Origin: Hyphomicrobiales bacterium
GTDB lineage: Bacteria > Pseudomonadota > Alphaproteobacteria > Rhizobiales > Aestuariivirgaceae
DNA: 64,000 nt
Direction of reading: 5' to 3'
Assembly (NCBI GenBank): GCA_016710435.1
Contig: JADJVV010000001.1
Coordinates: 2,874,501-2,938,500 of the forward strand
Made by a program: the position numbers and the translations under genes. Below, one piece after another: positions 24,238 to 32,290 of the stretch (position 1 is its first letter; each line of letters opens with the position of its first letter). The notes below the pieces were generated by a model. The model did no database searches and was not told the DNA's origin. It saw only the letters and a list, made by a program, of their open reading frames with translations.

Positions 24238-24813
24238 TCAGCGACGCCCGAAAACGGGCTTGCCAGTCCCGGCACTCACCGTTGCAGCGGGCCGCACATA
24301 GGTTGCCTGAACCACGGGTTCAGGCATACGCGGGGGCTCGGCAGCTTGACCTTGCGCGGCATAGGTGCGGAAATAATCGTCATCGAGTTTGGCGAGCTTG
24401 CCACCCGAAGCCGAAGCGGCATCGCTGTAACCGCCGCCGGATCCACCGGGCGGACCGAAGCGGTTGTCGCCGCCGTCGCCATTGCAGAACCCGCATTCAA
24501 CCATCTGCCAGATGCCACCGATAAACGGCACAAGCACGATGAATGTCCAAAGACCACTCTTGTCCCGGTCGTGGTAGCGCTTCACCGTGGAGGCGATGTT
24601 GATCCATAGTCCTGCCCCAACGGCGAGCACGATGATGAGGAAGATCGCGGCACCCGGAGCGGGATCTGTCCCATCCAGGCTTCCATCCAGTCCCATGGCC
24701 CCCGCCAGCATGCCGAAGCCCACCAGATAGACGACCGGAATGGCGATCAGTTGCGCCAACCACCACGAGCCGCGTCCGATGCGTCCCTGGAATCCGAACA
24801 GCGTGTGAAGCAT
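24238..24813 (-). CDS. DUF805-family membrane protein
   Basis: 191 residues. DUF805 hallmarks are FGFQGRIGRGSWWLAQL at the N terminus, several membrane helices, the loop ASTVKRYHDRDKSGLW, then FIVLVPFIGGIWQMVECGFCNGDGGDNRFGPP. The last ~65 residues are a low-complexity Gly/Ala/Pro-rich cytoplasmic tail. RBS GGGAGGAAG supports ATG 24813. The role of the family is unknown. It is inserted between tsf and pyrH on the opposite strand, breaking the usual rpsB-tsf-pyrH adjacency. Confidence 0.88.
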   Translation of the reverse strand: MLHTLFGFQGRIGRGSWWLAQLIAIPVVYLVGFGMLAGAMGLDGSLDGTDPAPGAAIFLIIVLAVGAGLWINIASTVKRYHDRDKSGLWTFIVLVPFIGGIWQMVECGFCNGDGGDNRFGPPGGSGGGYSDAASASGGKLAKLDDDYFRTYAAQGQAAEPPRMPEPVVQATYVRPAATVSAGTGKPVFGRR

Positions 24814-24921
24814 GGCTTCCTCCCGTGACGGCGGCGATTTTGAGCCCAAATCTCTAAGGTGCTGTTAAGTCCCGGCTGGCAAATGGCTTGAAAAACCGCT
24901 GCCGCACCCAAGCGAATCGGG

Positions 24922-24949
24922 CTGAAAGTGCTAAGCACGCCGCTATATT
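24922..24949 (+). promoter_or_regulatory. Candidate promoter for the pyrH-frr-uppS-cdsA operon
   Basis: CTGAAA at 24922-24927, 16-bp spacer, strong -10 TATATT at 24944-24949. The predicted leader is only about 13 nt, before ATG 24969. Confidence 0.5.
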
Positions 24950-24968
24950 TTTGACGTCGGGAACTGCC

Positions 24969-25685
24969 ATGGCCATCACCCACAAGCGTATCCTGCTGAA
25001 GATCTCGGGCGAAGTCCTGATGGGTCCGCAGTCTTTCGGCATCGACCTGCCGACGGTGGAGCGCGTGGCTGACGAAGTGATCGCCGCGCGCAAGACCGGC
25101 GCCGAGATCGCGCTCGTGATCGGCGGCGGCAATATCTTCCGCGGGATGGCAGGCGCTGCCCGTGGCATGGACCGGGTCTCCGCCGACCACATGGGCATCA
25201 TGGCCACCATCATGAATGCGCTCGCCATGGAAGGCGTGCTGCGCGGCAAGGGTGTAGATGCGCGGGTCATGTCCGCGATAGCCATGCCAACCGTATGCGA
25301 AACCTATTCGGCCCACGAAGCCATCCGCCACCTGGAGCAGGGGCGCGTGGTGATCTGCGCCGGCGGAACGGGACTGCCTTTCTTCACCACCGACACGGGA
25401 GCCGCGTTGCGGGCGGCGGAATTGCGCTGCAGCGCGCTCTTCAAGGGCACCAGTGTGGACGGTGTCTACAATGCCGACCCGAAGAAGGTTCCGGAGGCAA
25501 AACGTTTCAAGACAATCACTTACAAGGATGTGCTCGCCCAGGACCTGAAGATCATGGACAACGCGGCCATTGCCCTTGCGCGTGACAACGGCCTGCCTGT
25601 CGTTGTATTTTCCATCCGGGAAGCCGGAAACGTTGCGCGCGTGCTCAACGGCCAAGGCACATTCACGACCATCACCAGAGACTGA
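24969..25685 (+). CDS. pyrH: Uridylate kinase (UMP kinase)
   Basis: 238 residues of the amino-acid kinase fold: KRILLKISGEVLMG (ATP site), ALVIGGGNIFRG, DHMGIMATIMNALAMEGVL, VICAGGTGLPFFTTDTGAALRA, and VDGVYNADPKKVPEAKRF. It phosphorylates UMP to UDP. Start ATG 24969 gives MAITHKRILLKISGE as in the family. frr begins 15 bp downstream. Confidence 0.98.
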   Translation: MAITHKRILLKISGEVLMGPQSFGIDLPTVERVADEVIAARKTGAEIALVIGGGNIFRGMAGAARGMDRVSADHMGIMATIMNALAMEGVLRGKGVDARVMSAIAMPTVCETYSAHEAIRHLEQGRVVICAGGTGLPFFTTDTGAALRAAELRCSALFKGTSVDGVYNADPKKVPEAKRFKTITYKDVLAQDLKIMDNAAIALARDNGLPVVVFSIREAGNVARVLNGQGTFTTITRD

Positions 25686-25700
25686 GATCAAGGACCCATC

Positions 25701-26267
25701 ATGGCTGCACCCGCCCCCTTCAATTCACAGGACATCAAGCGCCGCATGCACGGTGCCGTGGACGCGCTGAAGCATGATTTCGGCGGATTGCGTACCGGCC
25801 GCGCCTCGGCCACGCTGCTCGATCCCATCCACGTCGATGCCTACGGCGCCAACGTACCGCTGAGCCAGGTGGCCTCCGTCAGCGTGCCGGAGCCGCGCCT
25901 GCTGCAGATCAGCGTCTGGGACCGTGGCCTCGTGATCGGGGTGGAGAAGGCCATCCACGCCTCGAACCTCGGCCTTAATCCGCAGACGGAAGGCCAGGTG
26001 ATCCGCCTGCGCATGCCCGACCTGACACAAGACCGCCGCAAGGAACTGGTGAAGGTCGCGCACCAGTATGCCGAAAAGGCCCGCGTTGCCGCGCGCAACG
26101 TGCGCCGCGACGGCATGGACCAGCTCAAGGCGCTCGAGAAGGCGCACCTGATGAGCGAAGACGAGCACAAGAACAAGGCTGACGAAGTCCAGAAGTTCAC
26201 CGACGACACGATGAAGGACATCGACGCGGCACTGAAGACCAAGGAAGCCGAAATCATGCAGGTGTGA
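25701..26267 (+). CDS. frr: Ribosome recycling factor
   Basis: 188 residues, the usual size: N-terminal helix, GGLRTGRASATLLDPIHVDAYG, LLQISVWDRGLV, AIHASNLGLNPQTEGQVIRLRMPDL (read in parts) and the helical KKADEVQKFTDD-type end. It splits post-termination ribosomes together with EF-G. The stop overlaps the GTG start of uppS (GTGTGA). Confidence 0.98.
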   Translation: MAAPAPFNSQDIKRRMHGAVDALKHDFGGLRTGRASATLLDPIHVDAYGANVPLSQVASVSVPEPRLLQISVWDRGLVIGVEKAIHASNLGLNPQTEGQVIRLRMPDLTQDRRKELVKVAHQYAEKARVAARNVRRDGMDQLKALEKAHLMSEDEHKNKADEVQKFTDDTMKDIDAALKTKEAEIMQV

Positions 26268-27004
26268 GCCGAAGCGCCATGCGTTCCAGCCTCAAGATTC
26301 CCCGCCACGCCGCCATCATCATGGATGGCAACGGGCGTTGGGCCGCAGCGCGCGGACTTCCGCGCTCCGCCGGACACAAGGCCGGGATCGACGCGTTGCG
26401 CAACGCCGTACGCACCGCCGCCGACATGGGCATCGAATACCTGACGATCTATTCTTTCAGCACCGAGAACTGGTCGCGGCCCAAGACGGAAGTGATGTTC
26501 CTGCTCGAACTGCTGCGCCGCTTCATCCGGCAGGACGTGGCCGAACTCCACGCCTCTGGCGTGCGCATCCACGTGATCGGCGATCGTGAAAAGCTCGAGG
26601 GCAGCATCGTCTCGATGCTGGAGGATGCCGAGAAGCTGACCCGTGACAACACCAAGCTTAATCTGGTCGTCGCCTTCAACTATGGCAGCCGTCAGGAAAT
26701 CACCCGCGCCGCCCGCGCCATTGCAGCCGACGTGGCGGCAGGCAAGGTGGCGCTCCCGGACGTGACACCGGAGCTGCTCGAAAGCCGGCTCGATACGGCA
26801 GGCATGCCAGCACCCGATCTTCTCATTCGCACCGGCGGCGAGGAACGCATTTCGAATTTCCTGCTGTGGCAATGCGCCTATGCGGAATTCGTCTTCGTGC
26901 CCGAGTTCTGGCCTGACTTCAGCGCCGAGATCTTCGCCCGCGCCGTGGCGGAATATGGCTCGCGCGAACGCCGCTTCGGTGGCCTGAAAGTCCAGTCCGC
27001 ATGA
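26264..27004 (+). CDS. uppS: Isoprenyl transferase (undecaprenyl diphosphate synthase)
   Basis: 246 residues with the cis-prenyltransferase signature HAAIIMDGNGRWAAARG (catalytic Asp), SFSTENWSRP, and the C-terminal LLIRTGGEERISNFLLWQ and AEFVFVPEFWPDF. It makes the C55 carrier for peptidoglycan and O-antigen. GTG 26264 overlaps frr; an ATG at 26279 is an alternative. The stop overlaps cdsA (ATGA). Confidence 0.98.
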   Translation: MSRSAMRSSLKIPRHAAIIMDGNGRWAAARGLPRSAGHKAGIDALRNAVRTAADMGIEYLTIYSFSTENWSRPKTEVMFLLELLRRFIRQDVAELHASGVRIHVIGDREKLEGSIVSMLEDAEKLTRDNTKLNLVVAFNYGSRQEITRAARAIAADVAAGKVALPDVTPELLESRLDTAGMPAPDLLIRTGGEERISNFLLWQCAYAEFVFVPEFWPDFSAEIFARAVAEYGSRERRFGGLKVQSA

Positions 27005-27852
27005 GCGAGGCACCTCCGGCCCCGGCAGCGGGTGGCGCGAAATGGCAGGACCTTGGCGTCCGCGCATCTTCCGCCGCCGTTCTCATTCCCGCCGTGCTGC
27101 TCGACATCTGGCTTGGTGGATTGTGGTTTGAGCTCTTTGCCGCCTTCCTCGGAATCCTCATGGCGCATGAGTGGACGGTGATCGCCCATGGCCGGTCCAC
27201 CTCGCAGTTCGCCCTCCATGCACTCGCCGCCTTGTGTGCGGCGTTCCTGCCGAAGGAGATCGGCCCGCTGCTCACATGCGCCGTGATCCTCGTGATCGCC
27301 GCCGTCGCCTATGCCGGGGTTGCTTTCGGTCCCCGTGAGAAATCGCCGTGGTGCTTTGTCGGCGTTCCATATGTGGCGCTGCCGGTTCTGGCCCTCGTCG
27401 TACTCCGGCATGATCCGCAATGGGGCCTTCACGCCATCATCTGGATCATGCTCACCGTCTGGGCCGCCGACAGCCTGGCCTATTTCGCCGGGCGCATCAT
27501 CGGTGGACCGAAACTCGCGCCGAAGATTTCGCCCAAGAAAACCTGGGCTGGCATGGGCGGTGCCATGGCCGGTGCGGCCATTGCCAGCGGTCTCTATGCA
27601 TCCTGGGTGGCGCCGTCGGTGCTGCCGCTTGTTGTTCTCGCTGCCTTGTTCGCCGTGGTGGAGCAGGGCGGTGACATTCTGGAAAGCGCCTTCAAGCGCT
27701 ATCACGGCGTCAAGGATTCTGGCCATCTCATCCCCGGCCATGGCGGCATCATCGACCGGGTGGACGGCCTGATCGCCGTCACCGTTGTGGCGGCGATCAT
27801 CGGGTTTATCCGCTACGCGCCCTCGGCCGCGCAGGGCCTCCTGGTGTGGTAA
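27001..27852 (+). CDS. cdsA: Phosphatidate cytidylyltransferase
   Basis: 283 residues with about eight membrane helices and the CDS signature at the C terminus: KRYHGVKDSGHLIPGHGGI then IDRVDGLIAV. PKISPKKTWAG is also typical. It makes CDP-diacylglycerol for phospholipid synthesis. In most relatives dxr follows; here the stop is followed by a 99-bp gap and rseP. Confidence 0.97.
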   Translation: MSEAPPAPAAGGAKWQDLGVRASSAAVLIPAVLLDIWLGGLWFELFAAFLGILMAHEWTVIAHGRSTSQFALHALAALCAAFLPKEIGPLLTCAVILVIAAVAYAGVAFGPREKSPWCFVGVPYVALPVLALVVLRHDPQWGLHAIIWIMLTVWAADSLAYFAGRIIGGPKLAPKISPKKTWAGMGGAMAGAAIASGLYASWVAPSVLPLVVLAALFAVVEQGGDILESAFKRYHGVKDSGHLIPGHGGIIDRVDGLIAVTVVAAIIGFIRYAPSAAQGLLVW

Positions 27853-27868
27853 CCATCTTGCCGAAATA

Positions 27869-27909
27869 TTGACGCAAAAGCCCCGCTTTGTAGTTAAGAC
27901 TTCGTAAAC
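27869..27909 (+). promoter_or_regulatory. Candidate promoter upstream of rseP, with a CtrA-like box
   Basis: TTGACG at 27869-27874 with TAGTTA (16-bp spacing) or GTTAAG (18 bp) as -10. Overlapping it is TTAA-N7-TAAAC at 27894-27909, one mismatch from the alphaproteobacterial CtrA consensus TTAA-N7-TTAAC. It occupies the place where dxr would be. Confidence 0.35.
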
Positions 27910-27951
27910 GCGCCCCGCGGCGGGCGGCATTTGTGTTGACAGGAAGAGGCT

Positions 27952-29088
27952 ATGGAATTGTCATCCCTCGTGAATTTGCCCCTGGGCTATATCTTGCCTT
28001 TCCTCGTGGCGATCACGATCATCGTTTTTGTGCATGAGTTCGGGCATTTCCAGGTTGCCCGCTGGTGCGGCGTGAAGGTGGAAGCCTTCTCCATCGGTTT
28101 CGGCAAGGAAATTTACGGCTGGGTGGATCGCCATGGCACCCGCTGGAAGATCTGCTGGCTGCCCCTCGGCGGTTATGTGCGCTTCGAGGGTGATGCCAAC
28201 GCCGCCAGCATGCCCGGCAGCGAACCAGCAGTGGCACCGCGCGGCCCCGGCAATTTCCACGGCAAGCCAATCTGGCAGCGTGCCGCTGTCGTGGCGGCCG
28301 GCCCCATCGCCAACTTCATCCTTGCCATCGCGATCTTCACCGCGGCCTATTCGATCATCGGCGTACCCTATTCGGAACCGCGTGTGGACGAAGTGATTGC
28401 CGGTTCGGCAGCCGAAAATGCGGGCCTGAAACCCGGCGACTTCATCCGCAAGGTGGATGGCAGCGACACCAGGAGCTTCGGTGCGGTGCAGGAGATCGTT
28501 TTCCAGAGCGGCGGACAATCGCTGCCCATCGTCGTTGAGCGCGCCGGCAGCCTGATTGAACTCACCCTGACGCCGCGTGTGGAGGAAATGCCGGATGGCT
28601 TCGGTGGCAAGATCAAGGTGGCGCTCATGGGCGTGCGCCACAACCCGGCGACCGACAAGGCCCTTTACGAGCGCTACTCGCTGCCCCAGGCCTTCGCCAA
28701 GGGGATCGAGCGCACCTGGTATATCATCGCCACCACCGGCCACTATGTCGGCAAGCTGTTCACCGGCAACGAAAGCATCGACCAGATCGGCGGTCCGATT
28801 GCCATGGCCAAGGGGGCAGGCGACACGGCCTCGTCCGGCGGCCTTGCCTTCATCAGTTTCGTGGCCCTGCTGAGCGTCAGTATCGGACTTATTAACCTAT
28901 TTCCTGTTCCTATGCTCGATGGCGGCCACCTTGCTTTCTACGCCGTTGAAGCCTTGCGCGGAAAGCCGCTGGGGCCCAACGCCCAGGAGTGGGGATACCG
29001 CATCGGTTTCTCCTTTGTAGTCATGCTCATGTTGATCGGAATCTGGAACGACGTCGTGAGAATGGTCAGCGTCTATCTGGGCAGTTGA
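27952..29088 (+). CDS. rseP: RIP metalloprotease RseP (site-2 protease)
   Basis: 378 residues. Zinc motif HEFGH is in the first membrane helix (FVHEFGHFQVARWCGVKVEAF), followed by GFGKEIYGW, a single PDZ domain (SAAENAGLKPGDFIRKVDG), and the second catalytic motif NLFPVPMLDGGHL near the C terminus. It cleaves anti-sigma factors and signal-peptide remnants within the inner membrane. The length fits alphaproteobacterial forms with one clear PDZ. RBS AGGAAGAGG precedes the ATG. bamA is next, as is usual. Confidence 0.97.
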   Translation: MELSSLVNLPLGYILPFLVAITIIVFVHEFGHFQVARWCGVKVEAFSIGFGKEIYGWVDRHGTRWKICWLPLGGYVRFEGDANAASMPGSEPAVAPRGPGNFHGKPIWQRAAVVAAGPIANFILAIAIFTAAYSIIGVPYSEPRVDEVIAGSAAENAGLKPGDFIRKVDGSDTRSFGAVQEIVFQSGGQSLPIVVERAGSLIELTLTPRVEEMPDGFGGKIKVALMGVRHNPATDKALYERYSLPQAFAKGIERTWYIIATTGHYVGKLFTGNESIDQIGGPIAMAKGAGDTASSGGLAFISFVALLSVSIGLINLFPVPMLDGGHLAFYAVEALRGKPLGPNAQEWGYRIGFSFVVMLMLIGIWNDVVRMVSVYLGS

Positions 29089-29253
29089 AACAACGACTTA
29101 GTTTCAGTTGCATTAGAGGAGAAACGGACTAAAAGAGCCATCGCGGATCGCGGGCTGATTTGGGGACTGATTTGCGCCATGGTGAGGTCACAATGGGTCG
29201 CAATTGAAGTTCAGGGGTCGGGCTGGGACGCGCGATTCGCCGGAGTGGGGAGC

Positions 29254-31662
29254 ATGTCGAACCTTGTCCGGACGTGGGTGGATGGCACGGCGCAAGTGAG
29301 ATTGGCTTATTGGATGCGTAATAGACTTTCAGTGATTGGCGTTTTGGTGCTGTTGGCGCTGACCCTTGCCCCGGTACTTTCTCCTGCAACATTTTCGCGT
29401 CCTGCCTATGCCGCCGCCGTGAGCGGCATCGTCATCAACGGCAATCAGCGCGTCGAAGACGAAACAATTCTCTCCTATATGCAGCTTGGCGTCGGCGACC
29501 AGTTCGACAGCGAAGCCGTCGACGAATCCATCAAGGTCCTGTTCCAGACGGGCCTGTTCCGCGACGTCTCGATTGACCGCAGTGGTTCGCAGCTTGTCAT
29601 CACCGTTGTCGAAAACCCGCTCATCAGCGTGGTGAACTTCGAAGGCAACAGCGAGATCGATGATGATACGCTGGCCAAGGAAGTCGAAGTCCGCGAGCGC
29701 ATGATCTTTACCAAGGCGCGCGTCGCCAGCGACAACCGCCGCATCCTCGCGCTCTACCAGAAGCAGGGCTTCTACAACGTCTCCGTTGTGCCGAAGATGA
29801 TCCGCCTGCCGGAAAACCGCATCAACCTCGTGTTCGAGGTGAACGAGGGCGGCAAGACCTACGTCCGCCAGATCAATTTCGAGGGCAACAACAGCTTCTC
29901 CGATGGCGACCTGCGCGACGTGATCGCCACCAAGAAGCGCAACTGGCTGTTCTTCTTCTTGCGAAATACGACGTATGACGCCGACCGCCTGCAGTACGAC
30001 AAGGAACTGATCCGCCGCTACTACCTCAAGAACGGCTTTGCCGACGTGCAGGTGCTGGATGCCAGCGCGCAGTATTCCGGCAGCGAGGAGGGTGGCTTCA
30101 TCATCAACTTCGCCATCGAGGAAGGTCCGCGCTATACGGTGGCCGACGTTGCGGTGAACATCGGCGATGCCAACCTTGAACCCGACAAGCTGCGCAAGGT
30201 CGTGAAGACCGGCGTGGGCGACAGCTACGACGCCTCCAAGGTGGACAAGTCGGTTGAAAAGCTGACACTTGAGGCTTCGAACCAGGGCTTCGTCTTCGCC
30301 AAGGTCGAGCCGAAGGTGGATCGTGATCCGGCCAACGGCAAGCTCAACATCACTTACGACATCACCGAGGGTCCGCGCACCTATGTCGAGCGCATCGACA
30401 TCGTCGGCAACGACCGCACGCTGGACCGCGTCATCCGCCGCGAACTGCAGCTGTATGAAGGTGACGCCTACAATCGCACGCTCGTCGAGCGCGCCCGCCG
30501 CCGCCTGACGGCACTGGACTACTTCTCCAGCGTCGAGTTCAAGGAAGAGCCGGGTTCCGCGCCTGACAAGGTGGTGCTGGTGGTCGAAGTCGTCGAAAAG
30601 TCGACGGGCCAGATTTCCTTCTCCATCGGCTACTCCACAGTGGAAACCGTGATCGGGCAGGTGAGCCTCTCCGAGCGCAACCTTTTCGGCCGTGGTTTGC
30701 AGGCCAAAATCGATACCTCGCTCAGCTTCAAGAAGCAGTCGGTCAACCTCAGCGTCACCGAGCCCTATTTCATGGGCAAGCCCATCGCCATGGGCTTCGA
30801 CGTGTTCGCCAACGCCTCCGACAACAAGTCCACCTCGTCCTACCAGAGCAAGCAGATCGGCGGCGCGCTGCGCACCGGCTTCCGCCTGGACGAGTATTCC
30901 TCGCTCAGCCTCAAGTACCTGATCGCGGGCCGTGAAGTGAGCGGCATCGATGACGCGGTGTCATCGCCCATGGTCATCTCGCAGGAAGGCAAGAGCTGGA
31001 AATCGGCTGTCAGCGCCACCTACACCTATGACGACCTCGACAACCCGAACAAGCCGTCGAGCGGGCTTCGTGCCCAGTTGGAAACGGAACTGGCGGGCCT
31101 CGGTGGTGACGCGCAATACGCTTCCGTCGAAGGTCACGCCTGGTACTTCATCCCGTTCATGGATGAAAAGGTCGTGCTGAAACTCGAGGCCAACGCCGGA
31201 CACATCCAGTCGCTCGGCAATGACGTGCCGCTGCAGGACCTGTTCTTCAAGGGTGCGGACTCCTTCCGTGGCTTTGCCCGCTCCGGCCTCGGCCCCAAAC
31301 AGACCGGCAATGACGGCGTGCTCGATTCGATCGGCGGCCAGACCTATGCCATCGGCACGGTCGAAGTGAACTTCCCGCTCGGCATTCCCGAGGAATGGGG
31401 CATCGAAGGCGCGGTGTTCAGCGACTTCGGTACGGTGTTTGGCACGGATGCAATCACGCAAGCCAGTGCACCCTTGACCACTTGCACAGGCGCAACCGCT
31501 TGCACCGTCTTCGACTCCATGAACCTCCGCGCCTCGGTGGGTGCGGGCATCATCTGGACGTCGCCGTTCGGACCGCTGCGCCTCTCGGCCACCTATCCGA
31601 TCCTCAAGGAAAAGACCGACGATACGGAGATCTTCCAGTTCTCCATCGGCACGCGCTTCTAG
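29254..31662 (+). CDS. bamA: Outer membrane protein assembly factor BamA
   Basis: About 802 residues: signal peptide with an unusually long charged N-region (helix LSVIGVLVLLALTLAPVL, cut near AYAAA), five POTRA repeats (from SGIVINGNQRVEDETIL to about residue 400), and an Omp85 barrel with GGQTYAIGTVEVNFPLG and the C-terminal signature ending SIGTRF (terminal Phe). It inserts beta-barrel proteins into the outer membrane. GGAG at 29242-29245 supports ATG 29254; ATG 29179 (longer) and ATG 29314 (short leader, good signal peptide) are alternatives. Confidence 0.96.
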   Translation: MSNLVRTWVDGTAQVRLAYWMRNRLSVIGVLVLLALTLAPVLSPATFSRPAYAAAVSGIVINGNQRVEDETILSYMQLGVGDQFDSEAVDESIKVLFQTGLFRDVSIDRSGSQLVITVVENPLISVVNFEGNSEIDDDTLAKEVEVRERMIFTKARVASDNRRILALYQKQGFYNVSVVPKMIRLPENRINLVFEVNEGGKTYVRQINFEGNNSFSDGDLRDVIATKKRNWLFFFLRNTTYDADRLQYDKELIRRYYLKNGFADVQVLDASAQYSGSEEGGFIINFAIEEGPRYTVADVAVNIGDANLEPDKLRKVVKTGVGDSYDASKVDKSVEKLTLEASNQGFVFAKVEPKVDRDPANGKLNITYDITEGPRTYVERIDIVGNDRTLDRVIRRELQLYEGDAYNRTLVERARRRLTALDYFSSVEFKEEPGSAPDKVVLVVEVVEKSTGQISFSIGYSTVETVIGQVSLSERNLFGRGLQAKIDTSLSFKKQSVNLSVTEPYFMGKPIAMGFDVFANASDNKSTSSYQSKQIGGALRTGFRLDEYSSLSLKYLIAGREVSGIDDAVSSPMVISQEGKSWKSAVSATYTYDDLDNPNKPSSGLRAQLETELAGLGGDAQYASVEGHAWYFIPFMDEKVVLKLEANAGHIQSLGNDVPLQDLFFKGADSFRGFARSGLGPKQTGNDGVLDSIGGQTYAIGTVEVNFPLGIPEEWGIEGAVFSDFGTVFGTDAITQASAPLTTCTGATACTVFDSMNLRASVGAGIIWTSPFGPLRLSATYPILKEKTDDTEIFQFSIGTRF

Positions 31663-31687
31663 ACGAGGTTGCAGATTCAGCTAAAAG

Positions 31688-31711
31688 GGGCGGGAATTTC
31701 CCGCCCTTTTT
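31688..31711 (+). terminator. Rho-independent terminator between bamA and fabZ
   Basis: Stem GGGCGGG / CCCGCCC with AATTT loop (extendable by A-T pairs), followed by TTTTT. It sits 25 bp after bamA and 29 bp before fabZ, where lpxD is normally found in relatives. Confidence 0.88.
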
Positions 31712-31739
31712 CTTTTCAGGACCGCTTCAAGGATTTCCC

Positions 31740-32219
31740 ATGACCGACGTTGCACCGGCCGCTCCCACGGGCAAGACCGTGGATATCACCCGCATTCTCA
31801 AGCTGCTGCCGCACCGCTACCCGTTCCTGCTGATCGACAAGCTGGTGAACATCCACGGCGAGGAGAGCGGCACGGCGATCAAGAACGTCACCATGAACGA
31901 GCCCTTCTTCCAGGGGCACTTCCCGGGCCGCCCGGTCATGCCGGGCGTGCTGCTTGTCGAAGCCATGGCCCAGGCCGCCGGCGCCATCGTATTGGAGCAC
32001 CTCGGCGATGCCCACGCCGGCAAACTCGTGTTCTTCATGTCAATCGACAAGGCCCGCTTCCGCAAGCCGGTGGTGCCGGGCGACCAGGTGCATTTCCACG
32101 TGAAGCTCAGCCACAAGCGCCCGCCCGTCTGGAAATACTGGGCCGAAGCCCATGTCGACGGCAAGAAGGTGGCAGAAGCCGAAATCGGCGCCATGCTGAT
32201 GGACGAGCGCGGCGTCTGA
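31740..32219 (+). CDS. fabZ: 3-hydroxyacyl-ACP dehydratase FabZ
   Basis: 159 residues with a hot-dog fold: ILKLLPHRYPFLLIDKL, the active-site helix NEPFFQGHFPGRPVMPGVLL (catalytic His) and VEAMAQAAGAI (catalytic Glu), then KARFRKPVVPGDQ. It dehydrates beta-hydroxyacyl-ACPs in fatty-acid synthesis. RBS AAGGA lies 8 bp before the ATG. Relatives have lpxD before and lpxA-lpxI-lpxB after it; neither is present, and the next gene is convergent gltA. Confidence 0.97.
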   Translation: MTDVAPAAPTGKTVDITRILKLLPHRYPFLLIDKLVNIHGEESGTAIKNVTMNEPFFQGHFPGRPVMPGVLLVEAMAQAAGAIVLEHLGDAHAGKLVFFMSIDKARFRKPVVPGDQVHFHVKLSHKRPPVWKYWAEAHVDGKKVAEAEIGAMLMDERGV

Positions 32220-32290
32220 TCTCACAATCGAACGTCATGCCGTTGGCTGACGGCAGAGATTTCTCGGGCCATTAAACCAGTGTCGTTGGT

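Noticed and set aside
32220..32290. Terminator between fabZ and gltA
   Set aside because: Only a 6-bp AAACCA/TGGTTT pair overlapping the gltA stop and a weak CCGT/ACGG pair were seen, without a T-run.
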